IMG/VR virus record: IMGVR_UViG_3300044960_000379
Coordinates: 1-52,784 of that record
DNA: 52,784 nucleotides
Origin: a virus
Strand: one strand, 5' to 3'
Positions 33,737 through 41,538 of this stretch are shown here, piece by piece. Positions within the stretch are counted from its first letter, which is position 1; every line of letters starts with the position of its first letter. The notes beneath the pieces were generated by a model that worked only from the letters and a program-made list of their open reading frames with translations, was not told where the DNA came from and ran no database searches. The translations under genes and the position numbers were made by a program.

Positions 33737-34596
33737 GTGAACAGCCCCACCAGCGAAGCGGCGGCATCGTAGCACGCCTTCTTGGCCGCCTCCATCTCCG
33801 CCTGCACGACTTCCTTCTCGCTGCGGCGAGCTTTGGCGCGGAACTCCCAGAACGATTCCAGGCGCTGCAGCACCTGCTCGCGGGTGATGGCCAGCGCCTC
33901 GGACACGATGGGATCGCGGGTCAGGTTGAACTCGTCGACCTTGTCAATGAGTTCGCGCAAGCGTTCGATCCGCTCGATGCGGAACCGCTCGCCCTTGTCC
34001 AGCTGGTCGTGGATCGACAGCACCTCGCCGTAGACCTCGTCGCACAGCCGCTCGACGTAGCCGGCATACGCCTTGCCGATGGACTGTGCCACCCGCTCCG
34101 CAAGGTCGCGGTCGTCGCTCACCCGAAAGTCCCCCATGTCCGGCACGGGCAGATATTCGACAGCGAACGAGCAGGCTCCCTGCACGTCCTCCTTCAGCGG
34201 GTAGTCCTCCGGGCGGAACAGGTCGCCGAGGCTTTCGCGCGCCGCCTCCACGTGCTTGTCATAGGAGTCAAGGAACTCCCGAAGCGCCTCGTTGAAGTTG
34301 GACTCGTGGAGTCTGAACGCCTCGTCGAAGCTGCTCCATGCCACGAGCGGCAGCAGCGCGGCGCCGTTGTTGTCCCACGGGAAAGTGCGTGCGTGGAAGT
34401 CGGCGCGCGCGGCGGCGACGATCTTGCCGAGCCGGTCGGTGGAGTCGGCGGCGAAGATGCGCTTGAGGTAGCGCCCGACCTTCTCGCCGGCGCTCTTGCG
34501 CCGGCGGACTTCCTCGGTGACGTCCTGGTCCACCACGGTCCGGGTGAACAGGGTCACGCTCAAGCGAACGAGAATAGCCTTTTCCTTCAGCGACAT
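33733..34596 (-). CDS. DUF3150-like protein
   Basis: 287 aa, strong AGGAGG site. It matches what I remember of the DUF3150 pattern: LVRLSVTLFTRTVVDQDVT at the start, FHARTFPWDNNGAALLPL, a DYP motif (LFRPEDYPL) and VPDMGDFRVSDDRDLAERV. The last 100 residues are long helices. In phages and plasmids such proteins occur with MoxR-type ATPases and VWA proteins, as here (35.5-37.7 kb). Molecular role unknown. Confidence 0.6.
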   Translation of the reverse strand: MSLKEKAILVRLSVTLFTRTVVDQDVTEEVRRRKSAGEKVGRYLKRIFAADSTDRLGKIVAAARADFHARTFPWDNNGAALLPLVAWSSFDEAFRLHESNFNEALREFLDSYDKHVEAARESLGDLFRPEDYPLKEDVQGACSFAVEYLPVPDMGDFRVSDDRDLAERVAQSIGKAYAGYVERLCDEVYGEVLSIHDQLDKGERFRIERIERLRELIDKVDEFNLTRDPIVSEALAITREQVLQRLESFWEFRAKARRSEKEVVQAEMEAAKKACYDAAASLVGLFT

Positions 34597-34610
34597 GGTT
34601 GCCTCCTAAG

Positions 34611-35459
34611 TCAAGCGTCGCAAGCGATGTAGTAGTGGTTGTCGCGCGTCCCCGCCGTCAGGAACGACGGCGCAGCGTGGAAATCGCGCGCGGGCAGAAT
34701 GTTAACCTCCCGGACAAAGCCGAACGGCGCGGTGGTGTAGGTGTCGGACGTCAGGGAGTGCAGCAGATGCTGCACGTATTCCACGCCGCACTCCGAAACC
34801 TTGGCGACGATGTCGGCCGCCGTCCCGCCCTGCGCGGCGGCACGCACGAAGCCATGGTGCGCCGGGCCGGCGTAGGCGAAGGAAGCGAGCATGAGTCGCA
34901 CCGCGATAGGCTGCGCCACGAGCCGCACCGCAAACGGCAGTCCCTGCAGCCGCGCGTCGGGCGAGCCCGGCTTGTCGACGCCGAGGGTGTCAAGGAGCTT
35001 GAGGATGTCGTCGACGGTCCCCTGCGGGAGGGCGCAGACAACGGCGGAAAGGCCGAAGTCGTAGACGCCGAGCCCCCGATCACCGATGGCGAGCGCCGTG
35101 ATGTCACCGCGCACGCGCAGGGTGCCGTCGACGAGGTTCTGTTCCACGGAGACGTCGTGGAGCGTAGCCCCGGCCGCGTAGGCAACCTGACCGCGCTGGA
35201 CGAGCAGCGCAGCGGAAGCGGTCGCAAACGGAACGGCCGAAGGTCGGCGGAAGTCGCCGGCCGCCGACTCCAGTCGAGTCCGCCGGACAACGACGGGCTT
35301 GTGGCCGTTCAGGAGGTCGCGCCGCCAGTCGGACGACAGCAGCGGGCCTTCGACGAGCATGTCGCACGTCGGTGGGCTGAAATCGGCCGCGATCTTGGCG
35401 TCGGGGTGCCAGAGTGCGTCAACCGGGCGCAGGTCAAGCGGGATGGTGCACGGGATCAT
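34611..35459 (-). CDS. Unknown protein in the AAA+/VWA operon
   Basis: 282 aa from MIPCTIPLD, GGAG upstream; longer starts would run into the VWA gene. It is mixed alpha/beta (HKPVVVRRTRLESAAGDF; RVRGDITALAIGDRGLGVYD). No motif I can name. It lies between the VWA and DUF3150-like genes with 2-14 nt gaps, so it is probably made with them. It may be a substrate or adaptor of the ATPase. Confidence 0.5.
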   Translation of the reverse strand: MIPCTIPLDLRPVDALWHPDAKIAADFSPPTCDMLVEGPLLSSDWRRDLLNGHKPVVVRRTRLESAAGDFRRPSAVPFATASAALLVQRGQVAYAAGATLHDVSVEQNLVDGTLRVRGDITALAIGDRGLGVYDFGLSAVVCALPQGTVDDILKLLDTLGVDKPGSPDARLQGLPFAVRLVAQPIAVRLMLASFAYAGPAHHGFVRAAAQGGTAADIVAKVSECGVEYVQHLLHSLTSDTYTTAPFGFVREVNILPARDFHAAPSFLTAGTRDNHYYIACDA

Positions 35460-35461
35460 GG

Positions 35462-36631
35462 TCAATCTCCAATTCTCACGGAGCGGCCCCAAGGGGCGGT
35501 GATTTCGGTGGTGAACGCCCAGACCACAGGGTAGCCGGGTGCCCGCTGCGGGAACGTGCCGTAGCCGTCGGTGAAGTAGACGAGCGCAGACGGGCGGGCG
35601 ACATGCGCGCGGACCCAATCGAACGGCGGCCGGAAGTCGGTCCCGCCGCCGCCGCACGGCGACAGGACAAGGTCGGAAGGCCGGTCGAACGTCTCAACCT
35701 TGTTGACGTCCGCATCGCAGTAGACGACGTGGATTTTCTCCGGCCGCGTCTGCGCGCAGAGTTGGCGAATGTAGGACTCGAAGCGCCCGAGCACGCCGTC
35801 GTCGATGGACCCGCTGGTGTCCACGACGAGGACAAACTCGCCAGCCGGCTCGCGCCTCCTGCCCGGCATGAGCGTCGGCAACTGGCTGCGCCGCGACGGG
35901 CGCGCCCAGCTGCGGTCGTCCGTCAGGCGGGCATGGGCGGACAGGACCACATGCGCCAGCACGCGCCGCCAGTCGACCTTCGGCGCTGCCACCGCCTGCA
36001 CGACGCGCTCGACCATGGCGGAGACATTCCCGACCGTCTTGGCGGCCGCAGCGGCGGAGATGATGTCCGCCGCCACCTGCGGAGCGGCGGACTCGTCGGA
36101 GTCCAGAATCGCGTCGAAGCCGCCGGAAACGTCGCCGCTGCCGGAGCCGCCCTGCGGGGCGGCAGCCACCAGCCGATCATAGATCGCCTCGGCGCTGTCG
36201 TCGGTGCCGACGCGAGGATCGAACAGGTAGGCGAACGACCGCATCGGCGCGCGGCCGGACAGCACGTCGATCAGGCCGCCGATGTGCATGGGCGGGCCGT
36301 CCTCGGCCGGGAAGTCGAACCTGAACCCCCGGCGCATCAACTCGGCGTTGATGACGAAATCGGCGGCCATGTTCCACAGGTTCGGCCAGCGCGACCCGCG
36401 CCGGATGTTGTGCAGCGTCGCCTTGTGCCACGCCTCATGGGCGAGCACGGTGGCGCGGGTCGCGTCGTCCAGCCTGCCCATGAAGGTCGGGTTGTAGAGC
36501 ACGACCTTGACGCAGTCGGTCGCTGCCGTCTGCTGCGACTCGTCAGGAGTCAGCGTCATCGTGGAAAGGACGGACGCCTCGAAAGGCGCCCCTCCGATGA
36601 GAATGGCCAGAGCCTTGCGAAGATCGGCCAT
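35462..36631 (-). CDS. Metallopeptidase-like + VWA protein (DUF2201 type)
   Basis: 389 aa. The N-terminal DUF2201-like domain has a zinc-type motif, H65-E-A-W-H69 in VLAHEAWHKATLHN, followed by NMAADFVINAELMRRGF. A Gly/Ser/Asp linker (about 160-180) joins it to a VWA domain with the MIDAS motif D271-T-S-G-S and a late GGGGTDFRPPF/FTDGYG. VWA proteins of this kind pair with MoxR ATPases, encoded here 3 nt upstream. Known relatives assist cofactor or metal insertion. Confidence 0.8.
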   Translation of the reverse strand: MADLRKALAILIGGAPFEASVLSTMTLTPDESQQTAATDCVKVVLYNPTFMGRLDDATRATVLAHEAWHKATLHNIRRGSRWPNLWNMAADFVINAELMRRGFRFDFPAEDGPPMHIGGLIDVLSGRAPMRSFAYLFDPRVGTDDSAEAIYDRLVAAAPQGGSGSGDVSGGFDAILDSDESAAPQVAADIISAAAAAKTVGNVSAMVERVVQAVAAPKVDWRRVLAHVVLSAHARLTDDRSWARPSRRSQLPTLMPGRRREPAGEFVLVVDTSGSIDDGVLGRFESYIRQLCAQTRPEKIHVVYCDADVNKVETFDRPSDLVLSPCGGGGTDFRPPFDWVRAHVARPSALVYFTDGYGTFPQRAPGYPVVWAFTTEITAPWGRSVRIGD

Positions 36632-36634
36632 CGG

Positions 36635-37711
36635 TCACTCCTTGCGCAGGAAGTTGCCGGCGGACACGAAGTCGCCGTTGTTGTGGATGTGCCGAAGCAA
36701 CTCGGCATCGGCGATCAGCGCGGACCCGTTGGGCTCGGTCTTGACGCGCGCCATCAGGCGCTTGACGAACAGGCCGGACACCTCGGGGTGGTGACGCTCG
36801 ACCCACCTGAACCCGTTGCGGACCTGCGCGGCGTTCTTGGCGGTGCTCGCCAGCGCGAACGCCTGAAGCAGCGCCATGGCGAGGTTGTCATGCGCGCCGA
36901 AGCCATCCGGGCCGGCCAGCAGCTTCTCGGACGGGTGCAGCTTGGACATGCAGTCCAGCACATGGGCAACGCGCGCCGCCGCCTCGTCGCCCACCACGGC
37001 CGCCAGCATGACCATCCGCATGGCCGGCGACGAGGCGAACTTCAGGACGTCGCTCGCCCGCTTCCACGCGCGCGGCGTCGGCGAGCGAGGCTGCTCGGGG
37101 TCGAACTTGGCGTGCAGGAACTCCTGCGAAACGCGCAGCGCGGCGATGATTTCCGGCGACACGTCGTTGGCGAAAGCATAGTCGGTCCACTCATCGAAAG
37201 TCGGACCGGAGAAGCTGACCACCGCCATGCGGTTGGTCAGCGGACGCGGCAACTCCTCAACCATGGCCCCGGAGCCGGGCGGGTTGCACGCGGCAATCAC
37301 GCGCGTTCCGGGCGGGAACGGGAAGCCACCGCAGCGCCGGTCGAGGATCACTTCGTAGAGCGCCGAGAGAACACCGCGCGAAGCGAGGTTCACCTCGTCG
37401 AGAAACAGCATCACCGGCTTGCCGGCGGACTCGTGGAGTCTGGTCGCCTCAGCAACCAGATCGGGCTGGCAGCGCACGGCCGTGCGCGTGGCCACGTCGC
37501 CGACCGGGATGCCGCCGAGGTCTTCCGGCAGCATCTGACTGGCGCGCCGGTCGAGCAGCGCATAGCCCGCCGCCTCGGCGACGGAGCGAACAATCTCGCT
37601 CTTTCCGATCCCCGGCTTGCCCTCGACCAGCAGCGGCAGGTCAAGCGCCACGGACATGTGGATGGACTCCCGGAGTCCGTCGACCGAAACGGTATTCATC
37701 GTGATAGCCAT
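36635..37711 (-). CDS. MoxR-type AAA+ ATPase
   Basis: 358 aa, GGGGAG before the ATG. Walker A GKPGIGKSE (31-39), Walker B MLFLDEV (101-107), sensor 1 IAACNPP, and an arginine-rich ELPRPLTNRM. The C-terminal region is a helical lid. MoxR ATPases work with VWA partners as chaperones that insert metals or cofactors or dismantle complexes (for example CbbQ/CbbO, NorQ/NorD). It is the first gene after its own strong promoter and directly follows the Cys-x-x cassette. Confidence 0.88.
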   Translation of the reverse strand: MAITMNTVSVDGLRESIHMSVALDLPLLVEGKPGIGKSEIVRSVAEAAGYALLDRRASQMLPEDLGGIPVGDVATRTAVRCQPDLVAEATRLHESAGKPVMLFLDEVNLASRGVLSALYEVILDRRCGGFPFPPGTRVIAACNPPGSGAMVEELPRPLTNRMAVVSFSGPTFDEWTDYAFANDVSPEIIAALRVSQEFLHAKFDPEQPRSPTPRAWKRASDVLKFASSPAMRMVMLAAVVGDEAAARVAHVLDCMSKLHPSEKLLAGPDGFGAHDNLAMALLQAFALASTAKNAAQVRNGFRWVERHHPEVSGLFVKRLMARVKTEPNGSALIADAELLRHIHNNGDFVSAGNFLRKE

Positions 37712-37758
37712 GTGCGGCTCCCCTGTTGCGTAGTGAGACTATCCCACTACTAAAAAAT

Positions 37759-37787
37759 ATCATAGCAAATAACGCTTGTTGTGTCAA
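37759..37787 (-). promoter_or_regulatory. Sigma70-type promoter for the MoxR operon
   Basis: Read on the minus strand: TTGACA (37787-37782), 17-bp spacer, TATGAT (37764-37759). The expected start is about 40 nt before the MoxR ATG. The spacer and -35 lie in a palindrome (37767-37796). Confidence 0.8.
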
Positions 37788-37796
37788 GCGTTATTT
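37767..37796. promoter_or_regulatory. 12-bp inverted repeat, operator or terminator
   Basis: AAATAACGCTTG (37767-37778), 6-nt spacer, CAAGCGTTATTT (37785-37796): a perfect dyad overlapping the -35 box and spacer of the MoxR promoter and the TAA stop of the last Cys-x-x gene. It suits a dimeric repressor. As RNA it could also form a weak terminator hairpin for the Cys-x-x transcripts, followed by ATTTTTTAG 24 nt on. Confidence 0.6.
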
Positions 37797-38069
37797 ATGA
37801 CTGTCGGCGGCTCGGCGAACGCCGGCGCAGCCCCGGCACCGGGCGCAGTCGAGGCAGTCGAAGCAGTCCCGGCACTGGACGCACCCGACGCAGCTCACGC
37901 AATCGGTGCAGCCGTAGCAGTCGACGCAGTTGAAGCAGTCGACGCAGCCGACGCAGTTCTTCAGCGTCGCCAGTGCCGCCAGCGCGAGCGTTTTCGCGCC
38001 CCACATGGCCAGCGACGCCCGATTGCCGTTCTCGTCGACGACCCATCCGGCGGGTGGGTCTACGGCCAT
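37791..38069 (-). CDS. Cys-x-x triplet repeat protein, copy 5 (shortest)
   Basis: 92 aa. It starts MAVDPPAGWVVDENGNRASL, the family N-terminus in diverged form, then WGAKTLALAALATL. Fifteen consecutive C-x-x triplets follow (from NCVGCVDCFNCVDC). It ends without cysteine (RRAADSHK). It overlaps the previous gene by 10 nt; the upstream GAAGGAG is still in place. It is the last of five tandem paralogues. Function unknown; metal binding is the simplest idea. Confidence 0.75.
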   Translation of the reverse strand: MAVDPPAGWVVDENGNRASLAMWGAKTLALAALATLKNCVGCVDCFNCVDCYGCTDCVSCVGCVQCRDCFDCLDCARCRGCAGVRRAADSHK

Positions 38070-38500
38070 GGACAGACTCCTTCGGTCCGGTCGGCGGCGA
38101 TGTTCCGCGCGCCGGTGTCACGCGAACAGCCTGCGCAGCAGGCACAGTTCTGGCAGTCGACGCAGCGGATACAGTCGGTGCAATCCGAGCATCGGCCGCA
38201 GCGGATGCAGCCGGAGCAGCCGGCGCAACCAGAGCAGCGGTGACAGCCGGTGCAATGGTAGCAGTCGTTGCACCAAGCGCAACCGGAGCAGCCGAAGCAC
38301 CGCAGGCATGCCGTGCTTTCGGTGCAGACCACGCACTCCTGGCAGTCGACGCAGTTGAAGCAGTCGGTGCAGCCGAAGCAGCCCTGCAGACTGTCAAGGG
38401 CGGCGCGCGCCGCCTCGACCGACCCCCACCGGGCGACCGACGCCCGATTGCCGTTCGCGTCGGTGATCCATTCGACGGCCATGTTTATGGTTCCTTTCAT
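38060..38500 (-). CDS. Cys-x-x triplet repeat protein, copy 4
   Basis: 146 aa. ATG 38500 forms ATGA with the previous stop and has AAGGAG 7 nt upstream; an ATG at 38482 is an alternative. The family N-terminus WITDANGNRASVARWGSVEA is followed by 28 cysteine triplets. One triplet has lost its Cys (TES, inside VVCTESTACLRC), but the register is kept. The spacers are more varied (YHC, AWC, HRC) than in the other copies. Tail: RNIAADRTEGVCPWP. The sequence between the two ATGs contains the GGAACCATAAACA repeat. Confidence 0.78.
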   Translation of the reverse strand: MKGTINMAVEWITDANGNRASVARWGSVEAARAALDSLQGCFGCTDCFNCVDCQECVVCTESTACLRCFGCSGCAWCNDCYHCTGCHRCSGCAGCSGCIRCGRCSDCTDCIRCVDCQNCACCAGCSRDTGARNIAADRTEGVCPWP

Positions 38501-38952
38501 GGGCGGACTCCTTCGAGTCGGTTGGCGTCGTTAAGGGCTTCGCAGCTGGCGCACTCGTCGCAGCGCGAGCAACGCAGGCACCCGTCGCAGTCGGTGCAGT
38601 CCGAGCAGTCGGTGCATCGCCGGCAGCCGGAGCAGTCGGTGCAGTCCGAGCAGTCGGTGCAGTCGACACAGCCGGAGCAGTCGGCGCACCACGAGCAGTC
38701 GGCGCAGTGACGACAGCCGGAGCAGTCGGCGCACCACGAGCAGTCGGCGCAGTGACGACAGCCGGAGCAGTCGGCGCACCACGAGCAGTCGGCGCAGTGA
38801 CGACAGCCCGAGCAGCCCGAGCAGTCGGCACAGTCGGTGCAGCCGGAGCAGCCCTGCAGGCTGTCGAGGACGGCGCGCGCCGCCTCGACCGACCCCCACC
38901 GGGCGACCGACGCCCGGTTGCCGTTCGCGTCAGTGATCCATTTCGTGGTCAT
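38497..38952 (-). CDS. Cys-x-x triplet repeat protein, copy 3 (longest array)
   Basis: 151 aa. N-terminus MTTKWITDANGNRASVARWG then SVEAARAVLDSL; 35 consecutive cysteine triplets follow, the most regular in the set. A 15-residue block starting SGCRHCADCSWCADC is repeated exactly three times. Tail: EALNDANRLEGVRP. The ATG makes ATGA with the preceding stop, and the upstream GAAGGAG lies within a GACTC/GAGTC palindrome. Cysteine at every third position would line one face of an extended or PPII-like helix. Confidence 0.8.
   Translation of the reverse strand: MTTKWITDANGNRASVARWGSVEAARAVLDSLQGCSGCTDCADCSGCSGCRHCADCSWCADCSGCRHCADCSWCADCSGCRHCADCSWCADCSGCVDCTDCSDCTDCSGCRRCTDCSDCTDCDGCLRCSRCDECASCEALNDANRLEGVRP
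38671..38805. repeat. 45-bp tandem repeat, three exact copies
   Basis: Copies at 38671-38715, 38716-38760 and 38761-38805, in frame within Cys-x-x copy 3 (15 residues each). Perfect identity points to recent expansion. Confidence 0.9.
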
Positions 38953-39323
38953 GGGCGGACTCCTTCGAGTCGGTTGGCCTTGGTCACGTTCCGGCAGTCG
39001 GCGCAGCCGGAGCAGTCGACGCACCGGACGCAGCCCGAGCAGCCGGAGCAGTCGGCGCAGTAACGACAGCCGGCGCAGTCGGAGCAGCCCCGGCAGCCGA
39101 CGCACCGGACACAGTCGACGCAGTTGGAGCAGTCGACGCACCGGACGCAGCCCGAGCAGCCGGAGCAGTCGAAGCAACCCGAGCAGTCCCGCAAGGTGGC
39201 GAGGGCGGCGCGCGCCGCCTCGACGGACCCCCATCGGTCGACAGATGCGTGGTTGCCGTTCGCGTCGGTGACCCACGCGATGGTCATGGACGTGGCCAAG
39301 GACGCAGTCATGGACGCGATCAT
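38949..39323 (-). CDS. Cys-x-x triplet repeat protein, copy 2
   Basis: 124 aa from the ATG at 39323 with AAGGAG 8 nt upstream. It has an extra Met/Ala/Ser-rich leader (MIASMTASLATSMTIA) before the family motif WVTDANGNHASVDRWGSVEA; the leader is weakly hydrophobic. Twenty-two cysteine triplets follow. Tail: RNVTKANRLEGVRP. The last codons (RLEGV) contain the ribosome site for copy 3. Confidence 0.78.
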   Translation of the reverse strand: MIASMTASLATSMTIAWVTDANGNHASVDRWGSVEAARAALATLRDCSGCFDCSGCSGCVRCVDCSNCVDCVRCVGCRGCSDCAGCRYCADCSGCSGCVRCVDCSGCADCRNVTKANRLEGVRP

Positions 39324-39325
39324 GG

Positions 39326-39766
39326 TCAGGCTCCTTCGAGTCGGTTGGCGTTGGTCACGTTCCGGCAGTCCGAGCAGCCGGAGCAGCCGGAGCAGTCGAC
39401 ACAGTCGAGGCAGTCGGTGCAGCCCCGGCAGCTGGCGCACCGGACGCAGCCGGAGCAGCCATAGCAACCGGCGCAGTCCGAGCAGTCCGCGCAGCCGAAG
39501 CAGCCCCGGCAGCCGGAGCAGCTGGCGCACCGGACGCAGCCGGAGCAGTCGACGCAGCCGGAGCAGTCGGCGCAACTGCGGCAGTCGAGGCAGTCCGAGC
39601 AGTCGGTGCATCGCCGGCAGCCGGAGCAGTCGGCGCAGTTGGTGCAGTCGACGCAGTCACGGCAGCCTCGCAGGGAGGCAAGGGCGGCGCGCGCCGCCTC
39701 GGCCGATCCCCAGCGGTCGACCGACGCCCGGTTGCCGTTCGCGTCGGTGATCCATTTCGTGGTCAT
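39326..39766 (-). CDS. Cys-x-x triplet repeat protein, copy 1
   Basis: 146 aa. N-terminus MTTKWITDANGNRASVDRWG then SAEAARAALASL; 34 consecutive triplets follow. The residues between cysteines are mostly S-G, V-D, A-D, T-D, R-G. Tail: RNVTNANRLEGA. The ATG overlaps the stop of the 591-aa gene. I do not recognise a named family. (Cys-x-x)n with short Asp/Gly/Ser spacers could chelate many Zn or Fe-S units, or form disulfide-laddered helices. Confidence 0.8.
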   Translation of the reverse strand: MTTKWITDANGNRASVDRWGSAEAARAALASLRGCRDCVDCTNCADCSGCRRCTDCSDCLDCRSCADCSGCVDCSGCVRCASCSGCRGCFGCADCSDCAGCYGCSGCVRCASCRGCTDCLDCVDCSGCSGCSDCRNVTNANRLEGA

Positions 39767-41538
39767 GGGCAGACCTCCTCGCGCCGGATCAGATGCGCCT
39801 GCACGGACGCCGGCGCCTTGCCCCGTCCGGCGACGTGCAGCAGCGGCACGGTCGGCGCGATCAGGATCGTCAGCCCCGCGTATCGGCTGCCGCCGAACCT
39901 CACCTGCAGCGACCGCGCAAGGGCGACGGCCGTCGGCACGCCGAACCAGCCGATCATCGTCGCCAGCGCCGCTTCGCCGGGCGCGACGGGGCCGGCCAGC
40001 GCCGCCTCGACCGCACGCACGTCGCCCTTCGACGCACGCAAGGCGCCGCGCAGCCGATCCGCCCCCGGGACGTGCAGCCCCACCAGCCCGCGCCCGGCGA
40101 AGCGCGGACCGCGCCGCGCCTGATCCAGATCGCCGGAAAGCACCGCCACGGTCAGCGGGGCGGGCGGAACGGGCGGAGCGTGCGGATCGGAAGCATCGGA
40201 GGCATCGGAGGCATCGGTGTCGAGCAGCAGCGCCGTCCGGACGAACGTCTCCGTGGCCGCAGGGTCGAGCAGCAGCACTTCGCCGGACCGGACGTCAGGC
40301 ACCAGAGACAGTCCGCAGTCCACCGCCGGGGCAGCCCCGCTCGCCGAACGACAGAACACGCGCGCCACGTCGCCCCTGCGCGTCCCGTCCGCCGTCGGCG
40401 AGCGCACCACCGACGACAGAAGCGCCGGATCGCCGCCGATCATGCCAGCGACAGCCTCGCGCGCCCGGTGCCAGACAGTCGCCGAGGACACAAGCGAGTC
40501 GCCTCCCGAGGAGGCCGAGGACACAAGCGAGCCGTGCTCCGGGACCGCCGCCGTCGCAGCCGCCGCCACCAGCACATGCCCGCGCCGGATGGAGCCGTCC
40601 GGCATGGTGTGCGAGCAGGCCGGCAGCGCCGTGGCGAACACGTCGGACTCCACGAGTCCGACAGCGCCGCTCATGTCGCGCATCGTCTCGACGGCGACGC
40701 GAACGCGCTCGACCCGATCCGCGAGCGCCTGCGGATCGTCATCCCAGACAACTCGCACCATCCCGCCCTGCCGGAACCCATCCACATCGCACGGACGGGC
40801 GCGGAGCGGCGAGATGACGCCGCACCAGCCCATGGCGAGCGCGCCATGCGCGGAACCGTCAGGCACGAACACCGTGCTGGACCCGTCAGGATCGGAGGAG
40901 TCGTATTCCATCCCGGCCGCCACCAGCGCACGGATCGGCACGTAGGGACGCGACGACAGGGACGCCGGCGCGCCAGCCTCCCGCAACCGGACCACGGGGC
41001 AGAACACCGGCACCGTCGTTGTCGAGTGAAACACGCTATGCTCCGGCAAGGGCAAGGGCACGAACACGGGCGTGCCGTCACGCGGTCCGACCGCCAGCGG
41101 CGGCAGGACAGACTCCGGGAGTCCGAGCGTGATGGTGGTAGTGCCGTCTAGCTTCTGCCGGGCCCACAGACCAGGAACCCACCTGCTCAGCAGCGCGTTG
41201 AGCCGGCGCGCCGTGCTCGCCGAGCCATACCCGTCAACCGCGAAACCGACCACACGGGCATCGGCAATACACTCCGGAAGCGGCGGGATCACGCCGACCG
41301 GCCGCCCCGGCATCGGCCGGAACCCCTTCATCCAGCGGCGGAGCGAACGCTGATCCGCCACGTCGAGCCAGCGCGGACCGGACAGGCGAACGTAGAAGAT
41401 GTTCCTGGAGAAATGCGACCACACGATCAGGTTCCGGTCGCAGTAGAAGGTCACGGTGGTGCTGCTGCCGCAGGACCGCGCGTAGATGAGCTGCGGCTCG
41501 GGCTGGGCCGGACGGCGAGGACGGTGAAGGTTGGGCAT
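39763..41538 (-). CDS. 591-aa protein heading the Cys-x-x operon, unknown
   Basis: 591 aa from MPNLHRPRR; CCGGAG lies 7 nt upstream, inside a GACTC/GAGTC palindrome. An upstream ATG at 41604 would leave almost no leader after the promoter and has no ribosome site. The chain is globular (YARSCGSSTTVTFYCDRNLI; MIGWFGVPTAVALARSLQVR) with a Ser/Asp-rich stretch DTDASDASDASDPHAPP. The C-terminal 100 residues look like a separate alpha/beta domain. It is coupled by ATGA to Cys-x-x copy 1. No motif identified; it may modify or use the Cys proteins. Confidence 0.6.
   Translation of the reverse strand: MPNLHRPRRPAQPEPQLIYARSCGSSTTVTFYCDRNLIVWSHFSRNIFYVRLSGPRWLDVADQRSLRRWMKGFRPMPGRPVGVIPPLPECIADARVVGFAVDGYGSASTARRLNALLSRWVPGLWARQKLDGTTTITLGLPESVLPPLAVGPRDGTPVFVPLPLPEHSVFHSTTTVPVFCPVVRLREAGAPASLSSRPYVPIRALVAAGMEYDSSDPDGSSTVFVPDGSAHGALAMGWCGVISPLRARPCDVDGFRQGGMVRVVWDDDPQALADRVERVRVAVETMRDMSGAVGLVESDVFATALPACSHTMPDGSIRRGHVLVAAAATAAVPEHGSLVSSASSGGDSLVSSATVWHRAREAVAGMIGGDPALLSSVVRSPTADGTRRGDVARVFCRSASGAAPAVDCGLSLVPDVRSGEVLLLDPAATETFVRTALLLDTDASDASDASDPHAPPVPPAPLTVAVLSGDLDQARRGPRFAGRGLVGLHVPGADRLRGALRASKGDVRAVEAALAGPVAPGEAALATMIGWFGVPTAVALARSLQVRFGGSRYAGLTILIAPTVPLLHVAGRGKAPASVQAHLIRREEVCP

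Noticed and set aside
38949-39611. 220-aa version of Cys-x-x copy 2 with a Leu/Arg-rich first part
   Set aside because: The first 96 residues are the out-of-frame reading of copy 1; the real start is ATG 39323 with AAGGAG.
37791-39766. CRISPR-like or purely non-coding repeat region
   Set aside because: Repeats keep the reading frame, each unit has a start, ribosome site and shared N-terminal domain, so they are genes.
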